DNA of 64,000 bases, taken from NCBI GenBank assembly GCA_913020045.1, contig CAJWBE010000007.1, positions 62,001-126,000 on the forward strand. The letters are read 5' to 3'. A program made the translations under genes and the position numbers. Source of the stretch: an uncultured Oleiphilus sp. (lineage in GTDB: Bacteria; Pseudomonadota; Gammaproteobacteria; Pseudomonadales; Oleiphilaceae). Under the pieces are notes generated by a model that was not told where the DNA came from, made no database searches, and saw only the letters and a program-made list of their open reading frames with translations. Position 1 is the stretch's first letter; each line of letters starts with the position of its first letter. Shown piece after piece: positions 37,156 to 45,603 of the stretch.

Positions 37156-38331
37156 TCATTTCTCAACTGGGACGAGGAAACCGCGTTCGTTATATTCACT
37201 CATAAAGTAATCTTCTGCCCAAAGCGAATCGTGCTGTGTTGGGCTAAAGGCGGGCGTGTAGTGCTTAAGCAAGCCTTGATAGTTTGGCAACTGCTCGAGT
37301 GCATTCCTAACAAGAGGGCGCTGAGTCGAGCCAGCCTTTTCGATCGCCATTTTCAATAAGTAAATTAGGTCGTAACTCTGTGCCACACCGACCGCGCCCT
37401 GAATCGATTCAGCTGTGGCATTGGCGTCGAACATGTCTTGATAGGCCGCTAGTACTTGTGCGTTGAGAGCCGGGTTTGCGGGCTTTAGAAAGCTATAGGT
37501 TTGCAAGACCTTGATGTTTGCCATCGTTAAACTCTCTAAACCCACGGCCTCTACAAATTCTCCCCCGGCAATTCCCCAGTGCGAATAAATTTTTAGGTTC
37601 TTGGTAGTATCTTCAGAAAGCATCTGCTTGAGAGAAACCGCACCCTCTGGTGCGTTGGCGACAAAAACAACGGCTTGCGCCCCCGACTTGGCAATGGCTG
37701 CAAACTCTCGCGTCATGTTGGTTTGTTTCCAGTTAAACCATTCTTTCGCGACAATTTCGACACCAAATTCGCTGGCGGCTATGGTCATTGATTTTTCATT
37801 CGAGCGGCCCCAGCCATTTTTCCCTAATAGCAGTGCTATTTTCTTGATGCCGTCTTTTTTAGCGGCGCCAATAATAACTTTGCCGGCTTCCGCATCACGT
37901 ACCGAGACGCGAAACGCGTAATTTGGCTCATACCCATTGTCAATAACAGGTGTTCCCGCGGCCCAAGGGTCTAGATAGATTAATTCATGTTCGTGCAAGG
38001 CCGGTAGCTCTTGAATCGCAACTGGTGTATGTACGCCGCCCATTACGGCGACGACATTGTCGAGTGTGGCGATCTTGTTGATATTGGCGATGCCGCGAGC
38101 GGGGTTACCTCGATGGTCAAAGGTTTTAAGCTCAAGGTTGCGTCCGAGAACGCCGCCTGCAGTATTAATCTCGTTAATGGCAATGCTTGCGCCCCTTTTG
38201 ATGGCGATACCACCGGTTTTGGCCACCGCGGAGAGGTCTGCATCGAGTGCAATGATAAGCGGCGCTTGGGCAAAACTTAAGCTCGATAGCACTACCAATA
38301 AGGTAGCGAAGGCTAGCTTTTTTAAAGGCAT
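37156..38331 (-). CDS. Orphan periplasmic substrate-binding protein (LivJ/Peripla_BP_6 type)
   Basis: This 391-aa secreted protein has signal peptide MPLKKLAFATLLVVLSSLSFAQA and a type I periplasmic-binding fold of the branched-chain amino acid/amide class (GIAIKRGASIAINEINTAGG, VMGGVHTPVA). No permease or ATPase gene is nearby, so import is unlikely from this locus. The next gene on the strand is the LOV/Cache hybrid kinase. Binding proteins of this type are known to present ligands to hybrid kinases, so it is probably the ligand-delivery partner of that sensor. The ligand cannot be read from the sequence. Confidence 0.9.
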   Translation of the reverse strand: MPLKKLAFATLLVVLSSLSFAQAPLIIALDADLSAVAKTGGIAIKRGASIAINEINTAGGVLGRNLELKTFDHRGNPARGIANINKIATLDNVVAVMGGVHTPVAIQELPALHEHELIYLDPWAAGTPVIDNGYEPNYAFRVSVRDAEAGKVIIGAAKKDGIKKIALLLGKNGWGRSNEKSMTIAASEFGVEIVAKEWFNWKQTNMTREFAAIAKSGAQAVVFVANAPEGAVSLKQMLSEDTTKNLKIYSHWGIAGGEFVEAVGLESLTMANIKVLQTYSFLKPANPALNAQVLAAYQDMFDANATAESIQGAVGVAQSYDLIYLLKMAIEKAGSTQRPLVRNALEQLPNYQGLLKHYTPAFSPTQHDSLWAEDYFMSEYNERGFLVPVEK

Positions 38332-38361
38332 AAGGCTTGTCTCATTATTTATCGTATACTA

Positions 38362-38368
38362 AGTGTAG
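38362..38368 (-). promoter_or_regulatory. Probable -10 element of the binding-protein/LOV-kinase operon
   Basis: On the minus strand CTACACT lies about 31 bp before the ATG at 38331, without an evident -35. It is the same type as the boxes before the HDOD, H-NOX and chemoreceptor genes. Confidence 0.4.
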
Positions 38369-38492
38369 ACCCGATTGATAGAATAATCTGACTCTCTTTG
38401 CCTACGTATGATGTTGTGCAAAGTGATGAGTCGAGACGCTAGTCTGCTCAATGCCGAGATAGCTCGCCTGCTTCATTGCGCTTGTTGTCAGA

Positions 38493-38547
38493 TAGCTTGA
38501 GGTTAGCTTGAAGGTAGCTTGTCTAAACCTTGAAGATAGTTTGTCTA
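38493..38547. repeat. 11-bp phased repeat, 22-bp tandem unit
   Basis: Five 7-mers lie exactly 11 bp apart at 38493, 38504, 38515, 38526 and 38537: TAGCTTG three times, then AACCTTG and TAGTTTG. The last four form two 22-bp units (38504-38525 and 38526-38547) that match at 18 of 22 positions. The array is non-coding, just past the arsJ stop codon and upstream of the binding-protein promoter. Confidence 0.75.
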
Positions 38548-38555
38548 ATTATTAG

Positions 38556-39863
38556 CTAGCGCTGGGCGTGAGTGGGCAAGCGAATAGAAATGATCGCCGC
38601 GATTAGGACGAATAGGGAAGATATCCACAGGCAAGCGATTAAGCCCGACTGTTGGAACACCCAGCCTGATAAGACGGTTCCAATTAATCGGCCTAAGGCA
38701 TTGGCCATATAGTAAAAGCCGACATCTAGCGAAACGCCATCATCACTGGCATAACTGACGATCAGGTAGCTATGAAGGGAGGAGTTAATCGCGAACAGTA
38801 TGCCAAAAACAGCCAGCCCAATGATGATCGTCCACTGAGCGAGCTGATGTTGGTTTTGCTCACTGTTTAGGCTTGAATCGACGCCGCTAGATATATCTAT
38901 TCCCAGTACTATCGCAATAATGGCAGGCGCCAAAGCGAGCGGTAGCGCCCATTTAAATGCAGCTTTTCCGTCTGGTGCGAGCGGTTTGCTTGAGGGTAAA
39001 TGTGACCAAGAATCGTGACTCGGTGTAAAGGTATTTCCAATGAGTCGTGGCGCGAAGGTTTGCACAAATCCGTACAAGATAATCCACGTGGCGAGGAAGC
39101 TTCCTACGATCCAATGATCCCAGCCAAAAACGCTTGAAAGGTAAACTGGCAAAGCGACCACAAACCAAACATCACGGGCACCGAACAAAAACAAGCGGGC
39201 CGCCGATAGGTCATTGATCGCTCGGCTTTTAGAGAAAATCTCTTTGAATTTGGGTTTGTTTTTTGCTTTCCCCAAATCTTTTTTTAGCAAAACTAAACTC
39301 GCGATCCATATAACAAAGAGCCCAATTGCCATGGACAGAATAGCCCCTTGAAACTCTAGCACCGCCAGTAAAACGCCGCCGAGAAAGAAGCCGACGCCTT
39401 TCAAGGTGTTTTTTGAGCCGGTGAGGGCGGCGACCCATTTAAACAGCGCGCCTTCAGCGTCTTTTGGTACCAATGTCTTAATCGCGCTTTTCGCACTCAT
39501 TTTGTTTAGGTCTTTGGCGATGCCCGATAACGCTTGTGCTGCCATCACCCAAGCGACACTGAGTAAGCTGGCAGGCACGAGCAGCATCGATAAGGCAACG
39601 ACCTGCATTGCCAAGCCGATATTCATGGTTTTGTTTAACCCCCAGCGCGCGCCTAACCAACCACCGAATAGGTTCGTGATGACGCCAAACAGTTCGTAGA
39701 ATAAAAACAGCAAGGCAATGTCGAGCGCTTGATAACCAAGTTGATAGAAATGTAGCACCACCAGCATGCGTAGAGCGCCATCAGTGAGAGTGAAGGCCCA
39801 GTAGTTGCCGGTAATGATGATGTACTGGCGAACCTCAGCCGACAGACGCTGAATAGCTTGCAT
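38556..39863 (-). CDS. arsJ: ArsJ-type organoarsenical efflux MFS transporter
   Basis: This 435-aa inner-membrane protein has about 12 hydrophobic segments of the major facilitator superfamily. It matches ArsJ in its opening (NYWAFTLTDGALRMLVVLHF) and the GFYYMANALGRL segment. ArsJ exports 1-arseno-3-phosphoglycerate, the unstable product made by a dedicated GAPDH from arsenate and glyceraldehyde-3-phosphate. The GAPDH gene lies 69 bp upstream on the same strand and acr3 precedes that. Together they give resistance to arsenate without arsenate reductase. No arsC or arsR is present nearby. Confidence 0.93.
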   Translation of the reverse strand: MQAIQRLSAEVRQYIIITGNYWAFTLTDGALRMLVVLHFYQLGYQALDIALLFLFYELFGVITNLFGGWLGARWGLNKTMNIGLAMQVVALSMLLVPASLLSVAWVMAAQALSGIAKDLNKMSAKSAIKTLVPKDAEGALFKWVAALTGSKNTLKGVGFFLGGVLLAVLEFQGAILSMAIGLFVIWIASLVLLKKDLGKAKNKPKFKEIFSKSRAINDLSAARLFLFGARDVWFVVALPVYLSSVFGWDHWIVGSFLATWIILYGFVQTFAPRLIGNTFTPSHDSWSHLPSSKPLAPDGKAAFKWALPLALAPAIIAIVLGIDISSGVDSSLNSEQNQHQLAQWTIIIGLAVFGILFAINSSLHSYLIVSYASDDGVSLDVGFYYMANALGRLIGTVLSGWVFQQSGLIACLWISSLFVLIAAIISIRLPTHAQR

Positions 39864-39932
39864 AGCGCTAAATCACTTTTGATGAGGAGTTGAACAATTT
39901 GTCGCCCTTGAACTTTTCTATGGTCATCTTAC

Positions 39933-40958
39933 TTATGCGTTTGTGGTGGCAGCCTTATCCATTAACACCACTTTCCGAACCAGTTCAGCGGTTCTGTTGG
40001 CATAGCCCCATTCGTTGTCATACCAAAGATAGAGTTTAAGTTGCGTGCCGTTGACGACCATTGTGGACAGCGCATCGACGATGCTCGAACGCGGGTCGGT
40101 TTTGTAGTCAATAGATACTAGGGGGCGTTCTTCGAATCCTAGAATATCCTTGAGGTAACTATCGGCGGCTTCTTTTAAAAGCGCATTGACCTCTTCTACG
40201 GTGGTTTCTGTATTGAGTTCAAACACACAATCCGTGATGGACGCGTTTGCTAATGGCACTCTGACAGCATGGCCGTTCAGCTTCCCTTTTAGTTCAGGAA
40301 ATATATGGGTAATCGCTGTGGCGGAGCCAGTTGTCGTTGGAATCAGGCTCATGCCGCAGGCACGTGCGCGCCTCAGGTCCGAATGAGGTGTGTCTAGAAT
40401 ACTCTGAGTGTTAGTAATGTCATGAATCGTGGTCATTGATCCATGCTTTATGCCCAGTTTTTCATGAATTACTTTAACGACCGGAGCCAAGCAGTTTGTC
40501 GTGCAGGATGCCGCCGTGACAATGCGGTGCTCGGCAGGGTCATAAAGGGCATCGTTAACACCCATGACCACATTAAGCACGCCATCCTCTTTGACCGGCG
40601 CGGTGACCACTACCCGCTTTACGCCTTGATCTAGATATCTTTGCAGGACTTGTTTAGATTTCATTTTTCCCGACGCTTCAATCACGATGTCACAGCCAGA
40701 CCAGTCTGTTGCAGAGATATCTTTGTGTTGGCTACTGGCGATGCTTTGTCCGTTGATCAATATCTGCTTATCGTCGGCGATAGCCTCGTGATGCCATCGG
40801 CCGTGAATAGAATCGAAGTTCAATAAGTGTGCTAGCGTCTTCGCGTCGCCGGCTGGATCATTGATCTGCACGATATCAAAGTCGTCCCAATCGAATGCTG
40901 CACGAAAGCTTAACCGACCCATGCGGCCAAACCCGTTAATCCCCACTTTAATCGTCAT
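39933..40958 (-). CDS. ArsJ-associated glyceraldehyde-3-phosphate dehydrogenase
   Basis: This 341-aa NAD-dependent dehydrogenase has the Rossmann motif [10 protein letters not shown] and the catalytic [10 protein letters not shown] with C152 and H179. The histidine context reads [10 protein letters not shown], as in GAPDHs of arsenic operons. It uses arsenate in place of phosphate to make 1-arseno-3-phosphoglycerate, which ArsJ exports. Its place between acr3 and arsJ supports this role rather than central glycolysis. It starts 39 bp after the acr3 stop codon. Confidence 0.93.
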   Translation of the reverse strand: MTIKVGINGFGRMGRLSFRAAFDWDDFDIVQINDPAGDAKTLAHLLNFDSIHGRWHHEAIADDKQILINGQSIASSQHKDISATDWSGCDIVIEASGKMKSKQVLQRYLDQGVKRVVVTAPVKEDGVLNVVMGVNDALYDPAEHRIVTAASCTTNCLAPVVKVIHEKLGIKHGSMTTIHDITNTQSILDTPHSDLRRARACGMSLIPTTTGSATAITHIFPELKGKLNGHAVRVPLANASITDCVFELNTETTVEEVNALLKEAADSYLKDILGFEERPLVSIDYKTDPRSSIVDALSTMVVNGTQLKLYLWYDNEWGYANRTAELVRKVVLMDKAATTNA

Positions 40959-40996
40959 GATGAACCCTGTTGTGATAAATACTTTTTTAGTACGCC

Positions 40997-42028
40997 TTAT
41001 CTAGCGTTATTCGTTGCAAATAAATGTCGTGTTCGATTCGCAAAATAGACCAGCGACAACATTACAGGCACTTCGACTAATACGCCGACAACCGTGGCTA
41101 GTGCTGCGCCTGATTGCAAACCGAATAGCGAAATGGCGACGGCCACCGCTAACTCGAAGAAATTGGAGGTGCCAATCAATCCAGCCGGCGCGGCAATTTG
41201 ATGCGACAACTTGAGCTTGTAGCCTAGCCAATAGGCCAGTGCAAAAATACCATAGGACTGTATCAAAAGCGGAATCGCAATCAATAGAATAGTGGTGGGT
41301 TGTTGCAATATTGTTTCAGCTTGGAAACCAAACAACAGCGCGACCGTCAGTAGGAGGCCAGCGACAGACCAGGGTTTTAGTTTGTGCACAAAGGCGTCGA
41401 TCGCATTTTTAGTACTTTTCTTTTCCAAACGCTTGCGCGTCAGAACGCCCGCAATGAGGGGCAACAATACATAGAGTAAAACAGATGTCAGCAAGGTTTC
41501 CCATGGTACGGAAATGTCACTAATACCTAGCAACAGTGCCGTAATGGGTGCAAATGCAAACACCATAATAATGTCATTAATCGAGACCTGAAGCAGGGTA
41601 TAGTTGGGGTCGCCTTTGGTTAGTTGGCTCCATACAAAAACCATTGCGGTACAAGGCGCAACGCCCAGTAATATCATGCCGGCAATGTACTCATTGGCAG
41701 ACTGTGGATCGACCCAGCCGGCAAACAGTACCTTGAAAAACAGCCAGCCAAGGGCCGCCATGCTGAATGGCTTCACCAGCCAGTTTATGACCAGCGTCAG
41801 GATCAGGCCTTTAGGTTTTTTGCCGATATCTTTTACTGATGTGAAATCTATTTGGACCATCATTGGATAGATCATCAGCCAAATACAAATGGCGACGACG
41901 AAGTTCACGTGTGCAAATTCCAGCGTCGCGATCCCTTGAAAAAGAGCGGGAGCAACATTGCCTAATAGCATTCCACATAGAATGCTGAGACCTACCCAAA
42001 CAGAAAGATAGCGTTCAAAAATACCCAT
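40997..42028 (-). CDS. acr3: ACR3-family arsenite efflux permease
   Basis: This 343-aa inner-membrane protein has ten predicted membrane segments and belongs to the ACR3 (BASS superfamily) arsenite exporters. The essential cysteine is C126 in [10 protein letters not shown]. The conserved acidic membrane residue is in [10 protein letters not shown] near the C-terminus. It exports arsenite using the proton gradient. It is the first gene of acr3-gapdh-arsJ, covering both arsenite and arsenate. A regulatory ArsR gene, normally at this position, is missing. Confidence 0.94.
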   Translation of the reverse strand: MGIFERYLSVWVGLSILCGMLLGNVAPALFQGIATLEFAHVNFVVAICIWLMIYPMMVQIDFTSVKDIGKKPKGLILTLVINWLVKPFSMAALGWLFFKVLFAGWVDPQSANEYIAGMILLGVAPCTAMVFVWSQLTKGDPNYTLLQVSINDIIMVFAFAPITALLLGISDISVPWETLLTSVLLYVLLPLIAGVLTRKRLEKKSTKNAIDAFVHKLKPWSVAGLLLTVALLFGFQAETILQQPTTILLIAIPLLIQSYGIFALAYWLGYKLKLSHQIAAPAGLIGTSNFFELAVAVAISLFGLQSGAALATVVGVLVEVPVMLSLVYFANRTRHLFATNNAR

Positions 42029-42708
42029 GGTTTTTTCCGAGAGAGTGCCGTTTGAGAGCGGCTTATTCTATCGTTTAATGGGGTGCTCGGATATAGAGTG
42101 AACGTGTTATTGCGGGCTCTATTTTTAGTTTTTATTCTTGGAGGGGGGCTTGCCAGTGAGATAAGTGTCTCTTCCAAGGCTTAGAAAGGTAGACGAGGCC
42201 CAATGGTGATATTCGATATGGCAGAGTTGAACTTTGGGTGCGTAAAACTAGCACCTGGTTTTATTGTCCCTGCCATCGATGGGGGCTTTGCCACTGCACG
42301 GATTGTTATCTTCTAAATGCAGTAAAAGAACCTTAGTTTAGTTAGCAAATTGGGGTGACCTGTACTACATTTTATTGGATGAAATTGATTTTTTAATCGT
42401 TTACTAATCGAGCTATTTAAATAGCCAACTAAACGTTTTCTGGCAATACTAAAATTAAGGGTGAAGTAATAGATAGAGTTAAACAGGGTTGTTAAACGGT
42501 TTACTATGGCCAGGCCTTTTGTAGTGTGCGAACGGTTCTATCGCAAACCATATAAAGAGGAATGGTCCCTTACTACTCCTTGCTCGTAGTTTCACTCCGG
42601 CAGGGCATTTTAAGTTTAATGTTCACGGAGCCCCCCCTCCGACAAAGATTATGATCTAGCTTTCGTAAGTTAGGCTGATGAACAGTTTTGAATGAGGTTT
42701 AAATAGTT
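42029..42708. other. 680-bp intergenic region upstream of acr3
   Basis: This is the longest gene-free stretch. It separates the ars operon (leftward) from an EAL phosphodiesterase (rightward). I found no arsR-like reading frame. Visible structures are the palindrome GCTATTTAAATAGC at 42412-42425 and a short GC hairpin CGGAG/CTCCG at 42626-42641. Otherwise it is AT-rich with no clear promoter pair. Confidence 0.5.
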
Positions 42709-45069
42709 TTGGTTCTTCCTCTTAATCTTCGTATTTTCAAATTAGTTGTTGGGCTTATTGGTTTGAGTACCTTCGCTATTTTAATTGCCCAGTGGTACAG
42801 CACGTCTGATTATGCATCGAAGCAAGTTATGCGAGACTTGGATGTTGCACAAAGCGTGGTCGAACAAGTATTTGAAAGCCGTGAGCAGCTATTGTTTACA
42901 GCAAGTGGGGTACTCACTCAGGATTTTGGCTTTAAAGCCGCTCTGGCTTCGCGTGACCGAGGAACCATTGAGAGTGCGCTAAGTAATCAGGGCGATCGTA
43001 TCGGCGCCGACTTAATGCTTGCTCTGTCTCTCGACGGCCGTGTGATCGGCGCACCAGGGGTTGCAGAAGACATTGATCGAAACCTTAATGCTGATGCGCA
43101 GATCAGCCCTGTACTCTCGCAAGCTTTGGTTGACCAAGTACTGAGCGAAGGCGGTGCCTCTTTGTTGCTAGTCGTTGGCGAACGAATTTATCAATCGATT
43201 CTGTTGGTCGTGGAAGCGCCAGATCCGATTGCGATTACCGTCGTTGCATTTGAAGTAGACAAGGCGTTGCTGAGCCAGATTGCTAATATTACCAAGCTCG
43301 ATATCATTTTTAGCGCCGCCTCAGAACAGGGTAGGGTCGAGATAGGGTCGCTAGAACCCTCGGAACAACGTGCCGCACTTACCGCACAGAATCTGCAAGA
43401 CGATGATTTAGGTGGCTTGTTTAGCGACCTTAGTCATTACGCGACAACCGAATTTCAGTACCAGCAGCCCGATCATGCGACCCCCGTACGTATCGTATTG
43501 GCGGGCCAATTGGGTACTTGGTATGGTGCCTTTAAACTCTTGCTAAGCGAAACCTTTGTGATTGCCTTGGTGTTTACGATCATTGCATCTGCGCTGGGGT
43601 TGTTACTGGCTAACAACTTAAGCAGGCCGTTGGCGCAGTTAGGAGAGCGAGCGCAAAAAATTGCCGCAGGTGACTACCAAAAGTCTGAGTCATTGAAAGC
43701 GAAGTCGGTTGAAATTAACCGCCTAGAACAAGCCTTTGATGTTATGCAGGACGACATTCAAGAGCGAGAACAAGAGATACAGCATCAAGCGAGTCATGAT
43801 GCGCTTACCAATTTACTGAACCGTGATGCGATCGGACAGGTATTGCTCAGGAGAATAGAATCCAATATATCTTTTCAGTTGGTCGGCGTTAAGGCGATTG
43901 GTTTTAGGGAGGTCAACGCAGCATTTGGTATGCAAAGTGGCGATACCTGCATTGTGTCACTCGCAAAGCGTATCTCGGATTTAGGTGGCGTTGCGGCGCG
44001 CATTAATGGCAGTGAAATTCTGTGGTGCCCGAATGAGGTGATGGACGAGACGCAGCTCTTAGAAATCATGCAGGCGCTTGGAGCGCCACATATGGTCGGC
44101 GAAACGGCGATCCAGATAAAACTGGCGGTAGGCGTTATGACTCTGCCGCAGGACGCAGAGTCACTAGACAAAATATTTAGTCGGCTTACTGCTGCTATCG
44201 ATGTTGCCGCCGGTGAACAGGTGCGTTTGGTGAGTTATACGGCGGGTATTGAAGAGTCGAGAATTAGGCGTTTTAGCTTGCTAACGCAGCTCGAAAAAGC
44301 CCTCGCTGATGATAGTGAAGAGTTGTCTCTGGTGTATCAGCCCAAGCTTAGCTTGGCTAACGGAAGCATTGAAACGGCCGAAGCGCTGATTCGATGGAAC
44401 AGTGAGACCCTAGGTTTTGTGCCGCCGGATGATTTTATTCCTGTCGCGGAAAAAGCAGGTTTGATTGAAATGGTAACTCGCTGGGTTATGCGCCGAGCGA
44501 TTCGCGATGTATTGCGTTGGCGCGAAGAGGGCGTCCATTTAAAGGTCGCCATTAATTTATCGGTGCACGATATCGCTAACGAGTCATTGATGACAGACAT
44601 CGACGAGTCTCTAAAGGTGCAAGGGTTGTCGCCTGAGGTGTTTGCATTCGAAATTACTGAAAGTGACTTGATGAGTGATCCAAAAGAAGCGATTCGCTTG
44701 ATGCAACGCTTTAGAGACCGAGGGTTTGACCTCGCAATTGATGACTTTGGTACCGGATATTCATCATTAGCGTATCTCAAAACGATGCCGGTATCTGAGC
44801 TGAAAATTGATAAAAGCTTCGTATTGAATTTGGTGGAAGACTCTGAGGATCGATTGATCGTCCGCTCGATTATTGATTTGGCAAAACGTTTTGAACTCAA
44901 GGTAGTCGCAGAGGGCATTGAAAATGAACAGGCATTAGTTTTGTTGAAGTCTTGGGGTTGTGATTGGGCGCAAGGCTACCACATTAGTCGGCCAGTCGAC
45001 CCTGAGACATTGCTTTCATGGCTGAGAGAGAATAGCGAAACGCAATGGTTCGTAATGACAGCATCCTAG
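42709..45069 (+). CDS. Membrane c-di-GMP phosphodiesterase (degenerate GGDEF, intact EAL)
   Basis: This 786-aa protein has membrane helix 1 (about 11-28), a periplasmic sensor (29-275), membrane helix 2 (about 280-300), HAMP to about 355, a GGDEF domain (360-515) and EAL (525-775). The GGDEF active site is degraded to NGSEI (433-437), so cyclase activity is unlikely. EAL residues look intact: E558 in AEALIRW, FEITESD, DDFGTGYSS and VVAEGIE. It should hydrolyse c-di-GMP. The start is TTG at 42709; an in-frame stop lies two codons upstream and GAGG sits about 11 bp before it. No partner gene is adjacent. Confidence 0.9.
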   Translation: MVLPLNLRIFKLVVGLIGLSTFAILIAQWYSTSDYASKQVMRDLDVAQSVVEQVFESREQLLFTASGVLTQDFGFKAALASRDRGTIESALSNQGDRIGADLMLALSLDGRVIGAPGVAEDIDRNLNADAQISPVLSQALVDQVLSEGGASLLLVVGERIYQSILLVVEAPDPIAITVVAFEVDKALLSQIANITKLDIIFSAASEQGRVEIGSLEPSEQRAALTAQNLQDDDLGGLFSDLSHYATTEFQYQQPDHATPVRIVLAGQLGTWYGAFKLLLSETFVIALVFTIIASALGLLLANNLSRPLAQLGERAQKIAAGDYQKSESLKAKSVEINRLEQAFDVMQDDIQEREQEIQHQASHDALTNLLNRDAIGQVLLRRIESNISFQLVGVKAIGFREVNAAFGMQSGDTCIVSLAKRISDLGGVAARINGSEILWCPNEVMDETQLLEIMQALGAPHMVGETAIQIKLAVGVMTLPQDAESLDKIFSRLTAAIDVAAGEQVRLVSYTAGIEESRIRRFSLLTQLEKALADDSEELSLVYQPKLSLANGSIETAEALIRWNSETLGFVPPDDFIPVAEKAGLIEMVTRWVMRRAIRDVLRWREEGVHLKVAINLSVHDIANESLMTDIDESLKVQGLSPEVFAFEITESDLMSDPKEAIRLMQRFRDRGFDLAIDDFGTGYSSLAYLKTMPVSELKIDKSFVLNLVEDSEDRLIVRSIIDLAKRFELKVVAEGIENEQALVLLKSWGCDWAQGYHISRPVDPETLLSWLRENSETQWFVMTAS

Positions 45070-45110
45070 TTCTAAATGGCACGTTCGTAAGCGGATAAGT
45101 CCGAGGTAGG

Positions 45111-45141
45111 CTTTTAGCATCGAGTTAGTCGATGCTAAAAG
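45111..45141. repeat. 13-bp perfect inverted repeat after the EAL gene
   Basis: CTTTTAGCATCGA (45111-45123) pairs with TCGATGCTAAAAG (45129-45141) across 5 nt. The T-run is in the 5' arm on both strands, so it is not a standard Rho-independent terminator. It could be a weak terminator, a protein site or an RNA stability element. Confidence 0.7.
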
Positions 45142-45182
45142 ATAATATAACGGGCCAGACTATTTTAGCCCTTGGTCTTTCT

Positions 45183-45217
45183 TGTAAGGTGTTCCTCTGA
45201 GACTCATTCACCTTACA
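45183..45217. repeat. 9-bp inverted repeat
   Basis: TGTAAGGTG (45183-45191) pairs with CACCTTACA (45209-45217) across a 17-nt loop, 41 bp after the first hairpin. Its function is unknown. Confidence 0.6.
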
Positions 45218-45603
45218 GGTCGACAAACTAACGCCCGCAAACCATCAACACTAAGTTTAATCTATATATTCCATTTTCGGGTGTTGGGTACCACAAGGCA
45301 GCAGAAGAGCTTTGTCTTTTTTGCAGAATTTAGGAGGACAGCTCTGAGAGACTTGTGTCCCTGAAGCTTTTTGCTTTGCTGTTTCTGTTGAAATTTCCTT
45401 CTTGGTAATGTCGCTTGGCCGTGCAAAAAGCGTGAGTTTTGACTCTTATGTTCTAGGGTATAGTGCTGACCAATCAATCGTTACGGTTAGAGAGTGGCGG
45501 CAGACTTTTCCGCTGTGCTTATAATCAACTCAGCAAATGGCAGGTGCTGCTATAACTCACTGGAAGCAGCTGGAATAATTCCGATAACCCAACGACCTTA
45601 TTT

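Larger units (their letters stand above)
45070..45603. other. 534-bp intergenic region with two strong hairpins
   Basis: The region between the EAL gene and ptsP carries a 13-bp perfect hairpin at 45111-45141 and a 9-bp one at 45183-45217. A possible ptsP promoter is TTTTGA-16 bp-TATAGT around 45440-45465. An open frame exists on the minus strand (45262-45477), but it has no recognisable features. Confidence 0.45.

Noticed and set aside
39933-40958. Housekeeping glycolytic GAPDH
   Set aside because: Its place between acr3 and arsJ and the HDITNTQ context match the arsenic-specific GAPDH.
20885-42425. Similar GCTAT...ATAGC inverted repeats at 20885-20903 and 42412-42425 as a common operator
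   Set aside because: Spacers differ (7 and 4 bp) and the arms are short and AT-rich; two chance occurrences in 64 kb are plausible.
45262-45477. 71-codon minus-strand frame rich in Lys, Gln and Arg
   Set aside because: No Shine-Dalgarno or domain; it lies in the region expected to hold the ptsP promoter. Not supported as a gene.
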